Shown: positions 1 to 6,732, numbered from the stretch's first letter. The stretch is 7,925 nucleotides of DNA from Treponema sp. (GCA_031288575.1 JAITRD010000175.1:1-7925); one strand, 5' to 3'. Numbers and translations: made by a program. The notes: a model not told the origin generated them from the letters alone.

Positions 1-556
1 GCCTTTGGAAAAGCTGTTCCAGGGTATGCCGCGAGGGGGCCAGAATCCGGTTGGCGAAACGGTAAAACCACGACAGATATTTTTCTACCAGGGGCTTAAA
101 AAAATCCAAATGAAAGAACCGGAGGTACTGGTAATAATCGGTATGGTAACTCATCACCAGGGGCAGATCCCGGGAGCGGGCGTATTTCAGGCCCTTGTAG
201 CCGATTCCCAATTCGGTAACCACGTGTACCAGATCGGGTTTGAATTCATCGCAGAGATCAAAGATTTTCCGGCGCCGGGGAAAGGCCAGGCAGCTTTCCG
301 GGGAAAGGGATGTTTTGATCCCCTTAAAACGATGGATTTTTTTGTTTTGCGGGACAGGATCCTCCGCCGGAATGTCCGCCCTCCCGGTCTTTGCCGGGCC
401 GCCATATTCCTCCCGGCCGGGATGCCCGTTATAATCCGGCGCGAAAAAGGCGTACCGGATCTCCTTTTGATCCAGCCATGCCTGCAATTTGGACAGGGTA
501 TTGGTAACCCCGTTCAGTTCCGGCGTAAAGGTATCGGTAAAGTAGGCAATTTTCAT
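1..556 (-). CDS. Glycosyltransferase family 4-type protein, N-terminal part (cut by left edge)
   Basis: This gene probably transfers a sugar from a nucleotide-sugar donor to a lipid or glycan acceptor at the cytoplasmic face of the membrane. The start is the ATG at 556-554 on the minus strand, preceded by a purine-rich AAAGGGGAAGG ribosome-binding stretch. It reads 185 codons without a stop to the window edge. The N-terminus MKIAYFTDTFTPELNGV is the classic first strand and loop of the GT-B N-terminal Rossmann domain in GT4 enzymes (the P-x-x-NGV loop). Further on are DLVHVVTELGIGY (about 108-120), the SYHTDYYQY segment (136-144, equivalent to the family's acceptor-side HT motif) and LAPSRHT (172-178, the linker-type PS motif). 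The C-terminal donor-binding domain lies outside the window, so the substrate cannot be named. Family resemblance is to diacylglycerol glucosyltransferases and mannosyltransferases of the MgtA/PimB type; that specificity is inference. Confidence 0.88.
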   Translation of the reverse strand, partial: MKIAYFTDTFTPELNGVTNTLSKLQAWLDQKEIRYAFFAPDYNGHPGREEYGGPAKTGRADIPAEDPVPQNKKIHRFKGIKTSLSPESCLAFPRRRKIFDLCDEFKPDLVHVVTELGIGYKGLKYARSRDLPLVMSYHTDYYQYLRFFHLDFFKPLVEKYLSWFYRFANRILAPSRHTLEQLFQR

Positions 557-601
557 TCAGCCTTCCCCTTTAAAAAATTTGTTTTCGGGGAATATATACC
601 G

Positions 602-617
602 ATCCTCTGTTAAGGAT
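602..617. repeat. Short inverted repeat upstream of the glycosyltransferase gene
   Basis: ATCCT at 602-606 and AGGAT at 613-617 form 5-bp arms around a 6-nt centre, about 45 bp upstream of the glycosyltransferase start. A TATATA/TATATT stretch, which could be a -10 element for that gene on the minus strand, lies just downstream of it (around 592-599). The position would suit an operator, but arms this short are common by chance. Confidence 0.2.
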
Positions 618-642
618 TTGTAAGAAACAGATTAATAACAGG

Positions 643-723
643 CAAAAAATAGAGCCTGTCCCAAAGCTGATTGGCTATGCGCTCAAGCGTGCAACCTTCG
701 GTTGCTTGGGTTTTGGGACAGGC
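643..723 (-). terminator. Probable rho-independent terminator of the hemerythrin gene, formed by the repeat
   Basis: On the minus strand, the 12-bp stem formed by the repeat ends begins 15 bp after the hemerythrin stop codon. It is followed by TCTATTTTTTGCC, a U-rich tract in RNA. The span between the outer arms is long (46 nt) but mostly folded into its own hairpin. This makes it a plausible terminator separating hemerythrin from the glycosyltransferase gene downstream on the same strand. The function is inferred from structure and placement. Confidence 0.5.
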
Positions 724-725
724 GC
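652..725. repeat. 74-bp structured inverted-repeat element, MITE-like, with a nested hairpin
   Basis: The ends are near-perfect inverted repeats: GAGCCTGTCCCAAA at 652-665 and the complement of GCGCCTGTCCCAAA at 712-725, matching at 13 of 14 positions. The inner 12 positions (654-665 against 712-723) are perfect. The element is flanked on both sides by the direct triplet ATA (649-651 and 726-728), as a short target duplication would be, although three bases can match by chance. Inside is a second hairpin: CTCAAGC (682-688) pairs with GCTTGGG (704-710) with one wobble pair, and AACC (693-696) pairs with GGTT (700-703) around a TTC loop. There is no coding capacity. It may be a non-autonomous insertion-element remnant or a dispersed repeat of the host genome. 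Confidence 0.6.
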
Positions 726-738
726 ATAAAACAAAATA

Positions 739-1155
739 TTATTTTTGCGCCGCGATTTGATTCCTGATATGGGCGGCGACTTTGGCATCCTGGCCTTTAA
801 TGTGGGTAACAAGCCATCCGCCGATTTTGTTTTTGAGCTCCTCAATAAGCCGATCCGTGGCCCCCTTCATGATGAGCTCATGGGATAAATCCCGCACGGT
901 AACTTTAAAGTCGTCATGGTACTTTTTATGGATCGGAAAATCCGGGTATTTATATTTTTGCTGAAGCTGTTCCTCATCAAAAAAATGCTTTATGGTATAT
1001 TGGGTTAAAAAATCCAGGCTTTTTGACACCTCTTCCTTGCCCTTGCCCTTGCGGCAGATTTCCAGAAGGTTGTTTACCGCGATAAACAAAGCCTTGTGCT
1101 GGCTGTCTATCAGTTCATTCCCGGTTTCCAAACTGCTGTCCCATACATAGTCCAT
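739..1155 (-). CDS. Bacteriohemerythrin (single-domain diiron oxygen-binding protein)
   Basis: This is a 138-residue protein, the usual length for a bacterial single-domain hemerythrin. It binds oxygen reversibly at a carboxylate-bridged diiron site in a four-helix bundle. All seven ligands are visible: H20 (in IDSQHKALF), H57 and E61 (HFFDEE), H76 and H80 (HKKYH), H118 and D123 (THIKGQD). The N-terminal W5 within MDYVWDSSLETGN also fits the family. There is no fused chemoreceptor or signalling domain and no signal peptide, so it is a free cytoplasmic protein. Proposed roles in the family are oxygen buffering, delivery or sensing; in an anaerobe, protection from oxygen is a reasonable inference. 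The start at 1155 is supported by AAGGAG at 1169-1164, eight bases upstream. It is divergent from the GH3 gene and followed by a terminator-like repeat, so it is probably monocistronic. Confidence 0.95.
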   Translation of the reverse strand: MDYVWDSSLETGNELIDSQHKALFIAVNNLLEICRKGKGKEEVSKSLDFLTQYTIKHFFDEEQLQQKYKYPDFPIHKKYHDDFKVTVRDLSHELIMKGATDRLIEELKNKIGGWLVTHIKGQDAKVAAHIRNQIAAQK

Positions 1156-1186
1156 AATATAAGCTCCTTACCATAAGAGATAATTC

Positions 1187-1215
1187 ACTATACATATTAT
1201 GGGGACAAGAAACAA
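1187..1215 (-). promoter_or_regulatory. Putative sigma70-type promoter of the hemerythrin gene
   Basis: Read on the minus strand, TTGTTT (1215-1210) and TATAGT (1192-1187) are separated by exactly 17 bp. This places a transcription start near 1180, about 25 bp before the start codon and just ahead of the AAGGAG ribosome-binding site. It is supported by consensus match only. Confidence 0.5.
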
Positions 1216-1272
1216 CATGAAGCGCCTTATTAATAGGGAACGACGGGCCGGGCGGGCAAGATACGGTTTTTC

Positions 1273-1300
1273 TTGTAATTCTCCCAAAATATAGTAGAAT
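1273..1300 (+). promoter_or_regulatory. Putative sigma70-type promoter of the GH3 gene and its operon
   Basis: TTGTAA (1273-1278) and TAGAAT (1295-1300) are separated by 16 bp, in an AT-rich island within otherwise GC-rich DNA. An overlapping TATAGT at 1290-1295 is an alternative -10. The predicted start lies about 28 bp upstream of the GH3 start codon. It would drive the four-gene run from 1335 to 6667. This is a consensus-based inference. Confidence 0.45.
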
Positions 1301-1334
1301 AGTATGACTAAATCGGCTTGAGGAGGAGAAAGAT

Positions 1335-3734
1335 ATGGCTTTATCGGCGGAAGAATTGTTAACCCAAATGACGGCGGAGGAAAAGGCTTCCCTCTGTTCG
1401 GGTCGCGACTTCTGGACTCTCAAAGGAATTGAACGGCTGGGGCTTTCCCCCATTATGGTAACCGACGGTCCCCACGGTTTGCGGAAACAGGCCGTGGCGA
1501 GCGATCATCTTGGGATCAACCAAAGCGTCCCCGCAACCTGTTTTCCCACTGCCAGCGCTACCGCTTGCAGTTTTGATCGGGAACTCTTGGAAGCTATAGG
1601 CCGGGCAATGGCCGAGGAATACCTGCAGGAAGGGGTGGCGGTTATTTTGGGGCCCGGGGCGAATATTAAGCGGAGCCCCCTGTGCGGTCGCAATTTTGAA
1701 TATATAAGCGAGGACCCCTATGTAACGGGCGAACTGGCGGCGGCCCTGATTTTGGGGGCGGAAAATTTAGGGGTAGGAACTTCCCTGAAACATTACGCGG
1801 TCAATAATCAGGAACAGCGCCGTATGGTTATCAACGCGGTGGTGGATGAACGGGCCCTGCGGGAAATATACCTTGCCGGTTTTGAAAGGGCGGTCAAAAA
1901 AGCCCGCCCCTGGACGGTGATGTGTTCCTACAACCGGGTGGACGGCGTATACCTCAGTGAAAACAAGCGGTTCCTGTCGGATATTCTCCGGGACGAATGG
2001 GGTTTTGAGGGGCTTGTGATGACCGACTGGGGCGCCGCGAACGACCGGGTAGCGGGGGTAAAGGCGGGGCTTGATCTGGAAATGCCCGCTTCCGGGGGCT
2101 ATAACGACGCAAAAATTGCGGAGGCCCTTAAAAAGGGCCTTTTGGAGGAGGCGGAGCTGGATAAGGTTGTCCTGCGGGTCATCAAGCTCATCCTTAAAGC
2201 CCAAGAGTCGCAAAGGCCCGGTTACCGCTATGACGCCGCCGTCCACCAGGCCCTGGCCCGCCGGGCTGCCCGGGAATCGGCGGTGCTCCTCAAAAACGAG
2301 GGGGTCCTTCCGGTATCCCCCGGTGTAAAAACCGCGCTTATCGGGGTCATGGCGAAGCAGCCCCGGTATCAGGGGGCGGGAAGCAGCCGGGTCAATCCCT
2401 CCCGCCTGGAAAACGCCTATGACGCCTTGACGGAAGCGGGCCTTGACATTGAATACGCGCCGGGTTATTCCCTGGTTCCCGGCAGCGGGCCCGATCCCAA
2501 GCTTATTGAAGAGGCCTGCGCCGTTGCCCAGGGTAAGGACCGGGTTCTTATCTTCGCGGGCCTCCCGGATGAATACGAAAGCGAAGGCTTTGACCGGAGT
2601 TCCCTGTCCATGCCGGAAAGCCACGTCCGGCTTATTGAGGCCGTGGCCAAGGTAAATCCCCGCACGGCGGTTATCCTGCAATGCGGCGCTCCGGTTTCTA
2701 TGCCCTGGGCCTCCCAGGTTCAGGGGATCCTCCTTATGTACCTTGGGGGACAGGCCGGAGGGGGAGCCGCCGCGGACCTTATCACCGGTAAGGCCTCCCC
2801 CTCGGGCAAGCTGGCGGAGAGTTTTCCCCTTGCCCTGGAGGATAATCCCAGTTACGCCTATTTTCCCGGAGGAAAAAAGACCGTGGAGTACCGGGAGAGT
2901 ATTTTTGTGGGCTACCGTTATTATGACACCCTTTCTAAGGAGGTGGCCTATCCCTTTGGCTACGGCCTTTCATATACCCGGTTCGCCTATGAGGATCTGC
3001 GGATCAGCGCCCCGGGCTGGAAAAACGGAGAGACCCTTGAGGTAAGCCTCCAGGTACGGAATGCCGGCGCTTGTCCCGGCGCCGAAATCGTCCAGCTTTA
3101 TACGGGGCTTCGGGATTCCCGGATTTTCCGGGCGGCAAAGGAACTTAAGGGTTTTGAGAAGGTCTTTTTAGAGCCCGGGGAGGCAAAAAGGGTGAGTTTT
3201 ACCCTGGACGCCCGGAGTTTTGCCTATTATAACGTGCCCGCCGCCGCCTGGACGGTGGAAGGCGGGGATTACCTCATACAAATTGGGGCCTCCAGCCGGG
3301 ATATCCGCCTGGAAACCCTTCTCCCGGTGGAAGGAGACGGCAGGGAGGAATTGCTCGCCGGCCTCAAGGCCAGGGCCCCCGGTTATTATTCCCTGCCTTC
3401 GGGACGGCTTGAAATACCCGGCGCGGATTTTGAGGCCCTCTACGGGAAACCCCTCCCCGCGACGGACGGCGAGCCCGGGGAGCCCCTTACCATTAACAGC
3501 ACCCTGTCGGAAATCACCGAATATCCCGCGGGGAAACAGCTCTACGACGGGCTGGCCGCCAATATGGCCGCAATGTTCGGGGAGGACAATAAGGACCTGA
3601 GACGGATGGCCGCCGCCATGCTGAATGATTTGCCCCTCCGGGGAATTGGCATGTTAAGCCAGGGCCAAGTTACCCCCGCTCAGATGGAGGGCCTGGTCGC
3701 GGCCCTTAACCGGGAACGGACTTCCGGGGCCTGA
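1335..3734 (+). CDS. Glycoside hydrolase family 3 beta-glycosidase (beta-glucosidase-like), cytoplasmic
   Basis: This 799-residue enzyme should remove terminal beta-linked sugars by a retaining mechanism. The (beta/alpha)8 domain covers about 1-300 and contains TDGPHGLR (43-50), GRNFEYISEDP (118-128), the KH pair K152/H153 and VMTDWGA (228-234), whose D231 is the expected nucleophile. The alpha/beta sandwich domain covers about 310-540. Its EYESEGFDR segment (413-421) holds the expected acid/base, most likely E417, with E415 nearby. No PA14 insertion is seen. A fibronectin-III-like domain follows at about 560-660 (KELKGFEKV, LEPGEAKRVSF). After it comes about 130 residues of extra C-terminus (670-799). 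There is no signal peptide, so it probably acts on imported oligosaccharides. The start is fixed by the AGGAGGAG ribosome-binding site at 1321-1328. It leads a compact operon, with the next start 16 bp after its stop. Substrate (gluco- or xylo-) is not decidable from sequence. Confidence 0.95.
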   Translation: MALSAEELLTQMTAEEKASLCSGRDFWTLKGIERLGLSPIMVTDGPHGLRKQAVASDHLGINQSVPATCFPTASATACSFDRELLEAIGRAMAEEYLQEGVAVILGPGANIKRSPLCGRNFEYISEDPYVTGELAAALILGAENLGVGTSLKHYAVNNQEQRRMVINAVVDERALREIYLAGFERAVKKARPWTVMCSYNRVDGVYLSENKRFLSDILRDEWGFEGLVMTDWGAANDRVAGVKAGLDLEMPASGGYNDAKIAEALKKGLLEEAELDKVVLRVIKLILKAQESQRPGYRYDAAVHQALARRAARESAVLLKNEGVLPVSPGVKTALIGVMAKQPRYQGAGSSRVNPSRLENAYDALTEAGLDIEYAPGYSLVPGSGPDPKLIEEACAVAQGKDRVLIFAGLPDEYESEGFDRSSLSMPESHVRLIEAVAKVNPRTAVILQCGAPVSMPWASQVQGILLMYLGGQAGGGAAADLITGKASPSGKLAESFPLALEDNPSYAYFPGGKKTVEYRESIFVGYRYYDTLSKEVAYPFGYGLSYTRFAYEDLRISAPGWKNGETLEVSLQVRNAGACPGAEIVQLYTGLRDSRIFRAAKELKGFEKVFLEPGEAKRVSFTLDARSFAYYNVPAAAWTVEGGDYLIQIGASSRDIRLETLLPVEGDGREELLAGLKARAPGYYSLPSGRLEIPGADFEALYGKPLPATDGEPGEPLTINSTLSEITEYPAGKQLYDGLAANMAAMFGEDNKDLRRMAAAMLNDLPLRGIGMLSQGQVTPAQMEGLVAALNRERTSGA

Positions 3735-3750
3735 GGGAAACCGCTGGAAA

Positions 3751-5049
3751 ATGGATTCCTATATTGGCGGCCTTGTTATTTCCCTTGGGATCTTGCTTAT
3801 CTTTTCAGCCTTTTTTTCTGCCAGCGAGATGGCTTTTTCCTCGCTGAACCGGATCAAGCTGAAAAACCTCGTGTCCCGGGGAAATAAACGGGCGGCCCTG
3901 GCCTTGAAACTGGCTGACAACTACGACAAACTCCTCTCCACGGTTTTGATCGGGAACAATATCGTTAACATCGCCTCCTCCTCCCTGGCGACCCTCCTTT
4001 TTGTAGGCTTTTTCGGGAATGCCGGGGTGAGTTTAGCCACCCTGGTAATGACCGTTTTGGTCCTCGTGGTGGGGGAAATTTCCCCCAAAACCCTGGCGAA
4101 GGAGGCCCCGGAAGAGTTTGCCATGTTTGCCGCTCCCCTCCTGCGCTGGTTCATCCTGCTTCTTTCCCCCCTTAACCGCCTGGTCAGCCGCTGGAAGCAG
4201 TTTATCATCAGGATTTTCCGGGTAACCGGAAACCGCTCCGTGACAGAGGAGGAGCTTTTAACCTTTGTGGGGGAGGTCCGCCAGGAAGGGGGGATCAATA
4301 AGAGGGAGGAGGAGATGATCCGGCGGACCATTGAATTTGACGATCTCACCGCCAACGATATTTTTACTCCCCGGATTGACGTGACCGCGGTTTCCCTTTC
4401 CGCGACGGCGGAGGAGATAGAAAAAAAATTCTACGATACCGGCTATTCCCGTTTGCCGGTTTACCGGGAATCCCTGGATCAGATCGCCGGAATCATGCTT
4501 CTTAAAGATTTTTATTACGAGGTAGTCAGCCGGGGCCATAGCCCGGAAAGTATCATCAAACCGGCGGTTTTTGTCCCCAAGTCTATGAAAATTTCCGGGC
4601 TCCTTAAAACCTTGCAGGAGAAAAAATCCCACATGGCCGTCCTGGTGGATGAATTCGGCGGAACCGTGGGCATTGTTACGGTCGAGGATATTTTAGAAGA
4701 ACTGGTGGGCGAGATTTGGGACGAACATGACAAGGTGGTGAGGGATATTGTAAAGCTCGGCCCCCAGAGTTACCGGGTTTTGGGGAAGACCAATCTGGAA
4801 GAACTTTTTGATTATTTTTCCATAGCCGGGGGGGAAGAAAAAAACAGATCCGGCTATCCCCGGAATACTACCGTGGGAAGCTGGGTTATGGAACGGCTCG
4901 GTTCTCCCAAGGCCGCGGATTTTTTTCAGTACAAGGATCTTATCATTACCGTGTCCAAAATCCACCGGCACCGGGTGATGGAAGTTACGGTAACGGCTGC
5001 CGGGGAAGGGGTTCCGGGCGGGGAGATGGCAGGCCATGGAGAAAAATGA
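3751..5049 (+). CDS. HlyC/CorC family membrane protein (CNNM/DUF21 domain, CBS pair, CorC_HlyC domain)
   Basis: This is a 432-residue integral membrane protein of the family that includes CorC and the CNNM transporters, linked to magnesium/cobalt efflux and ion homeostasis. The DUF21 transmembrane domain is at about 1-150. It contains SASEMAFSSLNR (23-34), LIGNNIVNIASSS (66-78) and the conserved GEISPKTLAKE (108-118), with hydrophobic segments near 6-24, 62-87, 92-108 and 127-146. Two CBS domains follow: first TPRIDVTAV to LLKDFYYEV (206-258), then MKISGLLKTL to EIWDEHD (279-327) with the typical VDEFGGTVGIVTVEDILEEL core. The C-terminal CorC_HlyC domain runs from about 335 to 415. The haemolysin name is historical and should not be read as toxin function. 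The start has only a weak ribosome-binding site (GAGGG, 3733-3737), overlapping the GH3 stop, so translational coupling is likely. Its last 14 bp overlap the DUF362 gene. Confidence 0.93.
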   Translation: MDSYIGGLVISLGILLIFSAFFSASEMAFSSLNRIKLKNLVSRGNKRAALALKLADNYDKLLSTVLIGNNIVNIASSSLATLLFVGFFGNAGVSLATLVMTVLVLVVGEISPKTLAKEAPEEFAMFAAPLLRWFILLLSPLNRLVSRWKQFIIRIFRVTGNRSVTEEELLTFVGEVRQEGGINKREEEMIRRTIEFDDLTANDIFTPRIDVTAVSLSATAEEIEKKFYDTGYSRLPVYRESLDQIAGIMLLKDFYYEVVSRGHSPESIIKPAVFVPKSMKISGLLKTLQEKKSHMAVLVDEFGGTVGIVTVEDILEELVGEIWDEHDKVVRDIVKLGPQSYRVLGKTNLEELFDYFSIAGGEEKNRSGYPRNTTVGSWVMERLGSPKAADFFQYKDLIITVSKIHRHRVMEVTVTAAGEGVPGGEMAGHGEK

Positions 5050-6139
5050 AATTTTGGTAATCTACGGGGATAACCCGGAGGAGATGGCCCGCCGTCTTGC
5101 GGAGGCGGCGGGCCTGGCGGAGCTTATCGGGGATCGGGAAAAACAGGTGGGGCTCAAGCCGAACCTGGTGGTTTCCCGGCCCGCCGGGGAGGGGGCGACC
5201 ACCCATCCGGAAATCCTCCGGGGGCTTATCGCTTATTTGCAGGGGAAGGGTTTTTTTAACCTGCTGATCCTGGAAGGTTCCTGGGTAGGGGATAATACCC
5301 AGGATGCCTTTTCAGTCTGCGGTTACCGGCAGCTTGCCAAAGATACCGGGGTAAAGCTTATGGACACCCAGCAGGACCGGGCCCGTCCTTATGATTGCCG
5401 GGGCATGAAAATTGAAATCTGCGACAGCGCCCGGGGCCTGGATTTTATGATCAACCTGCCGGTAATGAAGGGCCATTGCCAGACCCGGCTTACCTGCGCC
5501 CTTAAAAACAGCAAGGGGATTATCCCCGACCGGGAAAAACGGCGTTTCCACAATCTGGGCCTCCACAGGCCCATAGCGCACCTGAATACGGCGGTCCGCA
5601 ACGACTTTATCCTGGCGGACGGCATCTGCGGGGACCTGGATTTTGAGGAAGGGGGAAATCCCCTTCCGGCGGGACGGCTTTTCGCCGCCCGGGACCCGGT
5701 ACTCTGCGACGCCTGGGCCGCGAACCAGATGGGCTACGGCCTGGAGGAAATTCCCTATATCGGCCTGGCGGAACAGCTCGGGGTGGGGAGCGCCGACTTG
5801 GAAAAAGCCCTGGTCCGGGAACTTTCATCCCCCGGGGAGCCCCTCCGGGGAGGCAGCCTCCCCAAACCCTCGGGCAAGGTCCGGCAGCTTGCCCGGTATA
5901 TCCGGGAAGACGAAGCCTGCAGCGCCTGTTATGCCGCCCTCGTCTTTGCCCTCTCCCGGCTGGACCGGGAAGAGCTGGCCCGGCTCCGGGAGCCCCTGTC
6001 TGTCGGGCAGGGTTTCCGGGGCAAGCCGGGAAAAACCGGGGTGGGTTTATGCACCGGGAACTTTACCGCTTCCGTAAAGGGCTGTCCCCCCAGCGGGGCG
6101 GAAATTTTAACCTTCCTGCGGGCCCGGCTGTCAGGCTGA
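5036..6139 (+). CDS. DUF362 family protein with a C-terminal four-cysteine set
   Basis: This 367-residue soluble protein has DUF362 hallmarks: KPNLVVSRP (41-49), TTHPEILRGLIAYL (55-68), a conserved NLPVMKGH (140-147) and TCALKNSKGIIP (153-164). These are followed by HLNTAVRNDFILADGI (182-197) and a DPVLCDAWAANQMGY segment (220-234). The family's biochemical role is not firmly known. The C-terminus carries C295 and C298 (CSAC), C339 (GLCTGNF) and C350 (KGCPPSG), a spacing that could bind iron-sulfur or zinc. It is not the ferredoxin-type CxxCxxC motif found in some DUF362 proteins. There is no signal peptide and no membrane segment. The start at 5036 lies inside the end of the CorC gene (14-bp overlap), with GGGAGA at 5021-5026 as the likely ribosome-binding site. 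Co-translation with CorC is likely. A redox or metal-binding role is inference. Confidence 0.88.
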   Translation: MEKNEILVIYGDNPEEMARRLAEAAGLAELIGDREKQVGLKPNLVVSRPAGEGATTHPEILRGLIAYLQGKGFFNLLILEGSWVGDNTQDAFSVCGYRQLAKDTGVKLMDTQQDRARPYDCRGMKIEICDSARGLDFMINLPVMKGHCQTRLTCALKNSKGIIPDREKRRFHNLGLHRPIAHLNTAVRNDFILADGICGDLDFEEGGNPLPAGRLFAARDPVLCDAWAANQMGYGLEEIPYIGLAEQLGVGSADLEKALVRELSSPGEPLRGGSLPKPSGKVRQLARYIREDEACSACYAALVFALSRLDREELARLREPLSVGQGFRGKPGKTGVGLCTGNFTASVKGCPPSGAEILTFLRARLSG

Positions 6140-6148
6140 GGGCCGGAA

Positions 6149-6667
6149 ATGGCAAAATCCGGTTCCGGCAAAGGGACGAATGTCAAAAGGACGAACGTCC
6201 TCAGGCTCCTGGATGCGGGGGCCGTTCCCTATACAACCCTTGAGTATCCGGCGGATGAATCGGACCTTTCCGCCCGGCACGCCGCGGAAGCCCTGGGACT
6301 CCCGGCGGAACGGGTCTTTAAAACCCTGGTGCTCCGGGGAGAGTCCGGGGCTTATCTGGTCTGCTGCATTCCCGCCGGGGCGGAACTGGACCTAAAAAAG
6401 CTTGCCCGGATCAGCGGGGAAAAAAAGGTCGAGCTTATTCCCGTAAAGGACCTGCTGCCCCTTACCGGCTATGTCCGGGGCGGCTGTTCTCCCATCGGCA
6501 TGAAGAAGCAGTTTCCTACTTTCATCGACGAGACCGCGGAGCTTTTTGATACTATTTCCGTCAGCGCCGGGGCCCGGGGTTTGCAGGTCCTCCTGGCCCC
6601 CGGGGATCTTCTGGGTTTTATTTCCGCCAAAACCGCGGATTTGATCTTTCCGTTAAAAAATTGCTAA
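6149..6667 (+). CDS. ybaK: YbaK-type Cys-tRNA deacylase
   Basis: This 172-residue protein should hydrolyse Cys mischarged on tRNA(Pro), and related mischarged species, acting in trans as a translation quality-control factor in the cytoplasm. The YbaK/EbsC fold motifs are in order: TNVLRLLDAGAVPYTTLEYP (15-34), the VFKTLVL segment (56-62) with the catalytic lysine K58, GGCSPIGMKKQFPTFIDE (111-128) and SAGARGLQVLLAPGDL (139-154). Length is slightly above the roughly 160 residues of E. coli YbaK because of a basic N-terminal extension of about 12 residues. It follows the DUF362 stop by 9 bp, with a weak GAGGG ribosome-binding site overlapping that stop (6138-6142), so it looks like the last gene of the operon. 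The YbaK subgroup is favoured over ProX or EbsC because of the GGCSPIG motif. Confidence 0.92.
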   Translation: MAKSGSGKGTNVKRTNVLRLLDAGAVPYTTLEYPADESDLSARHAAEALGLPAERVFKTLVLRGESGAYLVCCIPAGAELDLKKLARISGEKKVELIPVKDLLPLTGYVRGGCSPIGMKKQFPTFIDETAELFDTISVSAGARGLQVLLAPGDLLGFISAKTADLIFPLKNC

Positions 6668-6671
6668 CCTA

Positions 6672-6700
6672 GAGACACGCCGGGCCTTAATTTCTATACT
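6672..6700 (+). promoter_or_regulatory. Putative sigma70-type promoter of the 5'-nucleotidase gene
   Basis: GAGACA (6672-6677, sharing the last four bases of TTGACA) and TATACT (6695-6700) are 17 bp apart in the 65-bp gap after ybaK. The predicted start is near 6707, about 25 bp before the start codon. A CCTAG (6668-6672) and CTAGG (6699-6703) inverted pair brackets the promoter. No terminator-like hairpin with a T-tract is visible in the gap, so read-through from the operon is also possible. Confidence 0.45.
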
Positions 6701-6732
6701 AGGAACATATTTGCTATTCCAGGAGGAAATGT

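Noticed and set aside
5..613. A 202-codon plus-strand open frame at the left edge
   Set aside because: The minus strand of the same region encodes an unmistakable glycosyltransferase N-terminus with a ribosome-binding site. The plus-strand product resembles no family.
652..725. A tRNA or other structured RNA gene, or a CRISPR repeat, at the inverted-repeat element
   Set aside because: There is no cloverleaf, no T-loop GTTCGA-type motif and no second copy with spacers in the window. A repeat or terminator explains it better.
1767..2681. A 304-codon open frame on the minus strand inside the GH3 gene
   Set aside because: It lies wholly antisense to a strongly supported enzyme with intact catalytic motifs. 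Its protein has no recognisable domain and a composition typical of a reverse-frame shadow in GC-biased codons.
3751..5049. A haemolysin or toxin reading of the HlyC/CorC protein
   Set aside because: The domain order (DUF21, two CBS, CorC_HlyC) is that of a widespread housekeeping ion-homeostasis family. The haemolysin label is historical.
5607..6077. Open frames of 73 and 144 codons overlapping the DUF362 gene
   Set aside because: Both are rich in Pro, Arg, Gly and Ser with no domain, as expected from out-of-frame reading of GC-rich codons. The DUF362 frame has family motifs throughout.
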